Assembly: GCA_023435985.1 (NCBI GenBank) | Contig: JAEZKY010000002.1 | Location: 1 to 12,689, forward strand | Direction of reading: 5' to 3' | From: Bacillota bacterium | GTDB taxonomy: Bacteria; Bacillota; Clostridia; Clostridiales; Clostridiaceae | Length of the DNA: 12,689 nucleotides | Shown: one piece after another, positions 7,367-12,689 of the stretch | How the letters are laid out: each line of letters opens with the position of its first letter | Position numbering within the stretch: the stretch's first letter is position 1 | Made by a program: the position numbers and the translations under genes | The notes under the pieces: model-generated | Seen by the model: only the letters and a program-made list of their open reading frames with translations | Databases searched by the model: none | What the model was told of the DNA's origin: nothing

Positions 7367-9181
7367 ATGTCAAAGTTTTTAAAATATCTTCAATCCACCA
7401 CATTATTTTTTAGAGTTGCTTCAGTTGTGCTTATAAGTGTAATTTTAGTATCCATTTCAATTGGGATGTTGACGATTAAAATTTCAAAAGATATACTTGT
7501 TGACACATTTAGTAGATCTGATTATAAGGTTTTGACTCAAATTGCTAATAATTATGGTGTATTGAATGATAAAATAATTAATATTATGAATGGAATTAAT
7601 AACATTCCAGATTTTCAAAGATATTTTACAATGACAGAAGAGGAAATGGGCCCTCAACTAACCTTTAAAACTCTTTATAACATGAAAAATAATTTAGTAA
7701 ATAGAGTTGTTCCTGAAAAAGATTTTGCTAATATTTCTGTGATAACTATTGGAATTAATGGTAATGTGTTTACAACTAATAGAGATCATCTTGAAGTAGA
7801 ATCTTCGGAGATATTAAATAGTGATATTACAAAAAAAGCACTAGCAAATAAGAATGTGGTATCATATCAATATTTAGATCGTGGGTTCACAAATTTAACA
7901 AAGTACTCTAGCGCTCTTGTAACAATAAAAGTTTTATGTGATAAGCTTACAAAAGAACCTTATGGTTTTGTTTATGTTCTCATTAGTGAAGATACATTGA
8001 AACAATACTATGAGCATTTTGTTGGAAATGGCAATAACATTGAAATTATAGCTAATGACGGTACTATTGTTTCTTCTAATTTAACAGCTAAAATAGGAAC
8101 TAAAGATATAAATCTGTATGATATTTCTAAAAAAAATTTAGATAATAATCTTGAATTTACCAGTACAAAAATTAACTATTCTGATTCAATAATATTAACT
8201 CAATATTTATCAACATACAATTTTAATATAGTTGGAACTATCGACAAAAATATTGTTTTGGATGAAATATATGATTCAAAAGAAATTATGGCGTCTAGCA
8301 TAATGATTGCACTTATATTTATTATTATTACTTTCTTTATAATACGAACAACAACTAAACCAATTTCTACACTTGCCAAAACTATGCCTAAAATAATTTA
8401 TGGTAATTTTAATAACCATATTCCTATAGCAGGAAGTCATGAAGTTCAAGAATTATCAGCTGCATTTAATTATATGCTGGATGGATTGAATAGTTATGTT
8501 AAAAAGCAGATGGAAATGGAAAGAAGTAAGAGAAAGGCAGAAATTCATGCATTACAGATGCAAATTAATCCTCATTTTATATATAATACATTATCTTCGA
8601 TAAAGTGGCTTATGTGGCAAGGGAATATAGAAAAATCTACTGGAACAATAGATGCTTTTATTTCTCTGTTACAAAACACAATCAGCAATAAAAATGAAAT
8701 GATATTGATAGAGCAGGAAATAGAAAATTTAAAAAATTATGTTTTGATAAATCATATTCGTTACGGTGATAATATCAATGTTAATTTTTTTATAATGCCA
8801 AATTGTGAAGGTTATATTGTCCCTAAGTTATTATTTCAACCATTGATTGAAAATGCTTTTTTTCATGGTTTTGCAGATAAGGATAATGGTTCAATACATG
8901 TATTTGTAAATGAACAAGATGGAACTTTAATTTGCGAAATCATAGATAATGGAGTTGGAATAGGAAGTAAAGAATTAAAATCCTTATTTAAAAAAACTTC
9001 TAAAAAGCATGAGCATTTTACTAGCATTGGAATCAATAATGTTAATGATAGGATTAAACTCATATATGGAGAAGAATATGGGATCACAATAACAAGTGAG
9101 TTAGGTAAAGGAACTACTGTGAAGGTAACAATTCCAGCTCAAAAAGAATTTAATGAGAATGATGGAAGTGATAGCGAATAA
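7367..9181 (+). CDS. LytS/YesM-type sensor histidine kinase
   Basis: A 604-residue membrane kinase, partner of the AraC-type regulator. It has a short cytoplasmic N-terminus, a first membrane segment (about 14-37), an extracellular sensing region of about 270 residues (probably Cache-like), a second membrane segment (about 309-326) and a HAMP domain (about 327-380) starting TTTKPISTL. The His_kinase domain follows with phosphoacceptor His403 in QINPHFIYNTLSSIKW, then an HATPase_c domain with N-box LIENAFFHGF (Asn496), G-box DNGVGIG (Asp527) and the late GIGINNVNDRI motif. AGGTGA at 7352-7357 precedes the ATG by nine bases. Kinases of this class commonly respond to extracellular oligosaccharides, some through an ABC binding protein. 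The importer genes just downstream suggest this, but the ligand is not visible in sequence. Confidence 0.93.
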   Translation: MSKFLKYLQSTTLFFRVASVVLISVILVSISIGMLTIKISKDILVDTFSRSDYKVLTQIANNYGVLNDKIINIMNGINNIPDFQRYFTMTEEEMGPQLTFKTLYNMKNNLVNRVVPEKDFANISVITIGINGNVFTTNRDHLEVESSEILNSDITKKALANKNVVSYQYLDRGFTNLTKYSSALVTIKVLCDKLTKEPYGFVYVLISEDTLKQYYEHFVGNGNNIEIIANDGTIVSSNLTAKIGTKDINLYDISKKNLDNNLEFTSTKINYSDSIILTQYLSTYNFNIVGTIDKNIVLDEIYDSKEIMASSIMIALIFIIITFFIIRTTTKPISTLAKTMPKIIYGNFNNHIPIAGSHEVQELSAAFNYMLDGLNSYVKKQMEMERSKRKAEIHALQMQINPHFIYNTLSSIKWLMWQGNIEKSTGTIDAFISLLQNTISNKNEMILIEQEIENLKNYVLINHIRYGDNINVNFFIMPNCEGYIVPKLLFQPLIENAFFHGFADKDNGSIHVFVNEQDGTLICEIIDNGVGIGSKELKSLFKKTSKKHEHFTSIGINNVNDRIKLIYGEEYGITITSELGKGTTVKVTIPAQKEFNENDGSDSE

Positions 9182-9211
9182 GTACAATAATGAATATTGA
9201 TTAGTACAATA
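9181..9211. repeat. paired AGTACAATA direct repeat
   Basis: AGTACAATA occurs at 9181-9189 and 9203-9211, start-to-start 22 bp. A related AGTACAAAA begins at 9344. The AGTA-AA core and the two-turn spacing resemble the TTTAGTAAAA repeats near lacZ. They begin at the last base of the kinase stop codon, about 240 bp before the importer promoter. Confidence 0.4.
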
Positions 9212-9254
9212 CAAAATAGTCAGTTAAATTGATTTGTTATTTTGATATGTCTAA

Positions 9255-9304
9255 ATTAAAGGAATTGAAATATAATAAAATTTATATATTTCAATTCCTT
9301 TAAT
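9255..9304 (+). terminator. 20-bp perfect hairpin, probable terminator of two-component operon
   Basis: The arms 9255-9274 and 9285-9304 are perfectly complementary over 20 pairs around a ten-base loop; the outer part reads ATTAAAGGAATTGAAATATA. U-rich sequence follows (AATTTTCATTTATTT). It lies 74 bases past the kinase stop and nearly 150 bases before the importer promoter, the right place to end the kinase transcript. The stem is longer and more AT-rich than a typical intrinsic terminator, so 3'-end protection is an alternative role. Confidence 0.6.
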
Positions 9305-9338
9305 AATTTTCATTTATTTAAGCTATGAAAATAATATT

Positions 9339-9397
9339 AAAAAAGTACAAAAATATAAAAAAATAACAAGTAACATAATTTTAAATTATAAAATTAT
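9339..9397. promoter_or_regulatory. phased A-tracts and AT-rich dyad upstream of importer promoter
   Basis: A-runs centred near 9341, 9351 and 9360, with further A/T runs near 9380 and 9391, recur at about ten-base intervals, as in intrinsically curved DNA. Within this stretch ATAATTTTA (9375-9383) and TAAAATTAT (9389-9397) form a perfect nine-base dyad with a five-base centre, roughly 60-80 bases before the expected transcription start. It may be a curved activator platform. Low base complexity tempers this. Confidence 0.4.
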
Positions 9398-9417
9398 AAC
9401 AAAATGCTGTTAATTTT

Positions 9418-9433
9418 ATCATAACGTTTACAA
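9418..9433. promoter_or_regulatory. cre-like CcpA site at importer promoter
   Basis: ATCATAACGTTTACAA matches the cre consensus except at two defined positions in its left half; the right half CGTTTACA is ideal. It covers the expected -35 zone of the promoter at 9443-9451, where bound CcpA would block RNA polymerase. It would match the cre-like site near lacZ and place import and hydrolysis under the same carbon control. Confidence 0.45.
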
Positions 9434-9442
9434 AAGGCGAAA

Positions 9443-9451
9443 TGCTATAAT
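9443..9451 (+). promoter_or_regulatory. extended -10 promoter of importer operon
   Basis: TGCTATAAT combines a perfect -10 hexamer (9446-9451) with the TG extension one base upstream. No good -35 occurs at 16-18 bases; TTTACA at 9428-9433 is only 12 bases away. This fits a promoter driven by an activator such as the AraC-type regulator. The leader to the ATG would be about 50 bases. Confidence 0.65.
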
Positions 9452-9510
9452 GTAACCATAAACAGGGAAATTACTCATGAACAGATTAAATTTTCAAGGG
9501 GGAAAAGTTT

Positions 9511-10821
9511 ATGAAACTAAAAAAGATTATGGCAGTGGTCATAGCAGGTATGATGGCATTTAGTTTAATGGCATGTGGTTCATCAACATCAGGAGGAAAC
9601 TCATCATCAAGTAAAGGAAAAGATGACAAAACAATTACAGTTTGGACTTGGGATGATACCTTTAATGTTCCAGCAGTAAATGCAGCCAAGGATAGATATT
9701 TAAAAGATCATCCAGATGTAACAATTAATGTAGTAAGTATGGCTCAAGATGATATAGTACAAAAGTTAAATACATCTCTTTCTTCAGGAACCTATGATGG
9801 ATTACCTAATGTTGTATCAATAGAAGATTATAGAATTCAAAATTATTTACAATCTTATCCAGGTGAAATTAAAGATTTAAGTGATAAAGTAGATAAATCA
9901 AAATTTGCAGATTTCAAATTAAATAGCATGATGCAGGGGAACAAGCTTTATGGAGTTCCATTTGATAGTGGGGTAGCAGCTTTGTTTTATAGAACAGACC
10001 TAATTGAACAGGCTGGATATACAAAAGAAGATATGCAAAATCTTACTTGGGAAAAGTATATTGAAATAGGTAAAGCTGTAAAAGCTAAAACTGGAAAAGC
10101 AATGCTTACAATTGATCCAAGTGATTTAAATCAACTTAGAATTATGATGCAGTCAGCTGGTTCTTGGTATGTAAAACCAGATGGCAAAACAGTAAATATT
10201 GATGGTAATGAAGCGTTAAAACAAGCTATTGTAATATACAAACAAATGGTTGATGCAGGTATTACAAAACAAGTTTCTGGATGGGATGCATTTGTAGCAG
10301 CTTTCCAAAAAGGTGATGTTGCATCTGTACCAAATGGATGCTGGATTTCTTCTTCAATTCAAAAAGCAGAAGATCAAAGTGGAAAATGGGCAGTAGCAGC
10401 TATTCCAAGATTGGGGGCAAATCAAAAGTCGGTAAATGCATCTAATAGTGGTGGTAGTAGTTGGTATGTACTAGATAAAGTAGGCAACTCAGATCTAGCA
10501 GCAGACTTTGTAACAAATACTTTTGCATCCGATAATGATTTAATGAATGAATTAGTACCTAAAATTGGTTTAGTAAGTACATTAAAATCAGCAAGTTCAA
10601 GTGAAAACTATAATAAACCTGTACCATTCTATGGTGACCAAGTAGTATTTAAGGATATGGCAAATTGGACTACTAAAGTCCCAGCAGTAAACTATGGTCT
10701 TTACACATATCAATTAGAAAGTGTTATGGCAGAAGGAATGCAGGCTATTGTTAATGGAGCAGATATAGATGAAACTCTTAAAAATACTCAGGCGCAGGCA
10801 GAAGCTGCTGTAAACAAATAA
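9511..10821 (+). CDS. ABC importer sugar-binding lipoprotein
   Basis: A 436-residue extracytoplasmic solute-binding protein of the family 1 carbohydrate type. The N-terminus has a Lys-rich start, a hydrophobic stretch and the lipobox LMAC with Cys22 as lipidation site, then a Ser/Gly-rich linker (about 23-36). The mature domain begins TITVWTWDD and shows family features such as LYGVPFDSGVAALFYRTDLI and NASNSGGSSWYVLDK. It is rich in Trp and Tyr, as expected for stacking on sugar rings. It should be anchored on the outer membrane face and hand oligosaccharide to the two permeases downstream; it may also feed the kinase. GGGGG at 9498-9502 lies eight bases before the ATG. The adjacent alpha- and beta-galactosidases suggest a galactoside ligand, which is inference from context. 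Confidence 0.93.
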   Translation: MKLKKIMAVVIAGMMAFSLMACGSSTSGGNSSSSKGKDDKTITVWTWDDTFNVPAVNAAKDRYLKDHPDVTINVVSMAQDDIVQKLNTSLSSGTYDGLPNVVSIEDYRIQNYLQSYPGEIKDLSDKVDKSKFADFKLNSMMQGNKLYGVPFDSGVAALFYRTDLIEQAGYTKEDMQNLTWEKYIEIGKAVKAKTGKAMLTIDPSDLNQLRIMMQSAGSWYVKPDGKTVNIDGNEALKQAIVIYKQMVDAGITKQVSGWDAFVAAFQKGDVASVPNGCWISSSIQKAEDQSGKWAVAAIPRLGANQKSVNASNSGGSSWYVLDKVGNSDLAADFVTNTFASDNDLMNELVPKIGLVSTLKSASSSENYNKPVPFYGDQVVFKDMANWTTKVPAVNYGLYTYQLESVMAEGMQAIVNGADIDETLKNTQAQAEAAVNK

Positions 10822-10846
10822 CAGTAAAATAAAAAATAGAAGTTTG

Positions 10847-10896
10847 TAAAGACTATTTGTTAAAATTTAAATACATAATTTAGCAAATAGTCTTTA
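10847..10896 (+). other. intercistronic hairpin after binding protein gene
   Basis: TAAAGACTATTTG (10847-10859) and CAAATAGTCTTTA (10884-10896) pair perfectly over 13 bases, and five more inner pairs including one G-U are possible. No U-run follows and the permease RBS (AAGGAG, 10905-10910) starts eight bases later. Such stems after binding-protein genes commonly stabilise the upstream mRNA or cause partial termination, giving excess binding protein over permeases. It could also mask the permease RBS region. Confidence 0.65.
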
Positions 10897-10918
10897 ACAA
10901 TCTTAAGGAGTTGAAAAG

Positions 10919-11812
10919 ATGAAACGCAAAAATGGTGCAGGCCTTAATAGCAAAGAAAATCTATGGGGATGGATCTTCATATGGTTAGGTATAATTTTAA
11001 TTGGATTATTTGTATTTTATCCGATGGTAGAATCTTTAATAATGTCTCTGCAATCAGGTAAAGGGAATAGCTTAAAATTTAGTGGTTTTAGCAATTATGT
11101 AAGAATGTTTTCGGATGCAACCCTTATTAAAGCACTTGGAAATACCTTGATTTATTTAATAGTTCAAGTTCCAATAATGATTATCTTAGCACTCATTATT
11201 GCCTCAGTGCTTAATGATAGAAGTTTAAAATTTAGTGGATTTTTTAGGACAGCAATTTTTTTACCTTGTGTAGCATCTCTGGTTGGATATTCAATTATTA
11301 TTAAAAGTATATTCGCTTCAGACGGGATAGTTAATAAATTACTTATGGAAATTCATCTTATATCTGTACCAATAGAGTGGGTTACACATCCAATTTGGGC
11401 TAAAGTATTAATAATAATTGCAATAACTTGGAGATGGACAGGTTATAACATGATATTCTATTTATCAGGTTTGCAAAATATTGATCACTCAATTTATGAA
11501 GCAGCTGATATTGATGGTGCATCTTCATTTAAAAAATTTACAGCAATAACAATACCATTATTAAAACCTATAATTTTATTTACAACAATTACTTCAACAA
11601 CTGGTACTTTACAGTTATTTGATGAAGTTATGAATATTACAAAAGGTGGACCAGCAAATGCAACAACTACAATTTCAAAATATATTTATGATTTATGCTT
11701 CACATATACACCAGACTTTGGATATGCAACAGCAGTAGCTTATCTTATTGTTGTTATAGTAGTAGTACTAGCTATAATCCAATTTAAAATAGGAGGCGAC
11801 AAGATTGACTAG
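10919..11812 (+). CDS. ABC sugar importer permease (UgpA/LacF/MalF-like)
   Basis: A 297-residue integral membrane protein with about six membrane segments, the first at about 16-36 after a short charged N-terminus. The cytoplasmic EAA loop that docks on the ATPase is intact: EAADIDGASSFKKF from Glu194 with Gly200, followed by ITIPLLKP. The N-terminal KENLWGWIFIWLG and the C-terminal GGPANATT region are typical of the first permease in carbohydrate uptake type-1 importers. AAGGAG at 10905-10910 precedes the ATG by eight bases. It overlaps the next permease gene by eight bases, and the two should form a heterodimeric channel served by the upstream binding protein. Confidence 0.93.
   Translation: MKRKNGAGLNSKENLWGWIFIWLGIILIGLFVFYPMVESLIMSLQSGKGNSLKFSGFSNYVRMFSDATLIKALGNTLIYLIVQVPIMIILALIIASVLNDRSLKFSGFFRTAIFLPCVASLVGYSIIIKSIFASDGIVNKLLMEIHLISVPIEWVTHPIWAKVLIIIAITWRWTGYNMIFYLSGLQNIDHSIYEAADIDGASSFKKFTAITIPLLKPIILFTTITSTTGTLQLFDEVMNITKGGPANATTTISKYIYDLCFTYTPDFGYATAVAYLIVVIVVVLAIIQFKIGGDKID
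11791..11796 (+). promoter_or_regulatory. Shine-Dalgarno inside permease 1 fixing a TTG start
   Basis: AGGAGG within the last codons of the first permease gene lies eight bases before TTG at 11805-11807. This supports the non-ATG start and suggests translational coupling of the two permeases. Confidence 0.8.
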
Positions 11813-12638
11813 TAAGTTTAATAAGATATTCAAGTATTTATTTTTAAGTATAGTATCCTTTATTTCAATATTTCCGTTTTTTTGGATGATTATAAGTGCC
11901 ACTAATAAATCAGTTGATGTAACACGAGGGAAGCTGCTTCCAGGAAGTAATTTTATGGAGAATTTGAGCAATCTTTTAAAGCCTGATTTAGGATTCGTTG
12001 GTTCATTAATTAATTCCGCAGAAATTGCAATCTTAACTACTATATGTGCACTTCTAATTTCATCTATAGCAGGTTATGGTTTTGAAATATTTAGGTCAAA
12101 AGCTAGAGATAGAGTATTTAACATTTTACTTTTATCAATGATGATTCCATTTTCTGCTTTAATGATTCCATTATTTAAGTTTTTTGCCAGCATAAAAAAT
12201 TCACCATTAGGTTTTTTAGGACTAAACACAATATGGGCTGTAGTTCTACCAAGTTTTTGTACAGCGTTTTTAATTTTCTTTTTTAGACAAAACACAAAAT
12301 CTTTTCCTAAGGATATTTTAGAAGCAGCAAGAATTGATGGATTAGGTGAAGTAGGAATTTTCTTTAAAATATTCTTTCCAACTATGAAAACAACTTATGC
12401 AGCAGCAGCAATCATTACATTTATGGGTGCATGGAATGCATATTTATGGCCTTTAATTGCACTACAGTCACCAAATAAGAAAACTGTTTTGCTTATAATT
12501 TCGAAATTAGCATCAAGTTATTCTCCTGATTATGGATTGATCATGATGGCTATAGTAATTACAACATTACCAACTGCATTTGTATTTTTTGTAATGCAAA
12601 AGCATTTTGTAGCAGGAATGACTGGATCAATAAAATAG
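11805..12638 (+). CDS. ABC sugar importer permease (UgpE/LacG/MalG-like)
   Basis: A 277-residue membrane protein with about six membrane segments, the first at about 10-30 (FLSIVSFISIFPFFWMIISA, characteristic of MalG-like subunits). The EAA loop EAARIDGLGEVGIFFKI starts at Glu173 with Gly179 and continues FFPTMKT. The GAWNAYLWPLIAL segment and the C-terminal KHFVAGMTGSIK are hallmark features of this subunit family. The start is TTG, overlapping the first permease by eight bases. It pairs with that subunit to form the import channel. It is the last gene before the terminator at the right edge, so no ATPase is encoded in this operon. Confidence 0.93.
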   Translation: MTSKFNKIFKYLFLSIVSFISIFPFFWMIISATNKSVDVTRGKLLPGSNFMENLSNLLKPDLGFVGSLINSAEIAILTTICALLISSIAGYGFEIFRSKARDRVFNILLLSMMIPFSALMIPLFKFFASIKNSPLGFLGLNTIWAVVLPSFCTAFLIFFFRQNTKSFPKDILEAARIDGLGEVGIFFKIFFPTMKTTYAAAAIITFMGAWNAYLWPLIALQSPNKKTVLLIISKLASSYSPDYGLIMMAIVITTLPTAFVFFVMQKHFVAGMTGSIK

Positions 12639-12658
12639 TATTAAATTAGGTTTATTGT

Positions 12659-12689
12659 AAAAGCTTAAAATTACAGCTAAGCTTTTTAT
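12659..12689 (+). terminator. intrinsic terminator of importer operon
   Basis: AAAAGCTTA (12659-12667), a ten-base loop and TAAGCTTTT (12678-12686) form a nine-pair stem ending in a short U-run. It starts 21 bases after the second permease stop. The window ends within a few bases of it. Confidence 0.75.

Larger units (their letters stand above)
9182..9510. other. 329-bp regulatory gap between kinase and importer
   Basis: No credible gene lies here. In order it holds one and a half copies of the AGTACAATA pair, a 20-bp hairpin, a run of A-tracts, an AT-rich dyad, a cre-like site, an extended -10 promoter and the importer leader with its RBS (GGGGG at 9498-9502). It separates the two-component transcript from the importer operon. 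Confidence 0.8.

Noticed and set aside
9428..9451. TTTACA plus TATAAT as a classic -35/-10 pair for the importer
   Set aside because: The spacer is only 12 bases, too short for sigma-A; TTTACA is better read as the right half of the cre-like site.
9477..9560. Short upstream ORF starting at ATG 9477 and overlapping the binding-protein start
   Set aside because: Only a poor AGGG lies upstream, it is out of frame with the real gene and it resembles no protein I recognise; the strong GGGGG site serves the ATG at 9511.

Overview
The window is very AT-rich with compact, purine-rich ribosome binding sites. Its protein families (YesN/YesM-type two-component pair, GH36 and GH2 glycosidases, ABC sugar importer) fit a low-GC Firmicute, most likely Clostridium sensu stricto. 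That assignment is inferred from composition and gene content, not from a search. The locus looks like a galactoside sensing, uptake and hydrolysis island.

Left arm, minus strand (1-5452): a cytoplasmic GH2 beta-galactosidase (lacZ) comes first, then a TSUP/TauE-SafE-type membrane protein, then a GH36 alpha-galactosidase that is cut by the left window edge. The lacZ-TSUP gap holds a long imperfect dyad with a small terminator-like hairpin inside it. The TSUP-GH36 gap holds only a weak promoter candidate and a good RBS.

Divergent control region (5453-5736): it carries a clear sigma-A promoter for the rightward genes, a cre-like (CcpA) site, two short dyads on the lacZ side, and three exact copies of a 10-base repeat spaced 22 and 11 bp apart.

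Right arm, plus strand (5737-12689): a response regulator with an AraC-type output domain (TTG start) is followed by a membrane histidine kinase of the LytS/YesM class. A 329-bp regulatory gap then holds a 20-bp perfect hairpin, phased A-tracts, an AT-rich dyad, a cre-like site and an extended -10 promoter. After it come a sugar-binding lipoprotein and two permeases, ending in an intrinsic terminator at the right edge. No ATPase gene lies between the binding protein and the terminator.

Inferred working model: the kinase senses an extracellular ligand, directly or with help from the binding protein. It phosphorylates the AraC-type regulator, which activates the importer operon and probably the divergent lacZ-TSUP-GH36 genes. 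CcpA represses both arms when a preferred sugar is present. Alpha- and beta-galactosides enter through the ABC importer, energised by an ATPase encoded elsewhere, and are split in the cytoplasm. I see no CRISPR, tRNA, rRNA, phage or transposase gene. The least expected elements are the TSUP transporter inside a glycosidase cluster and the helically phased repeats.
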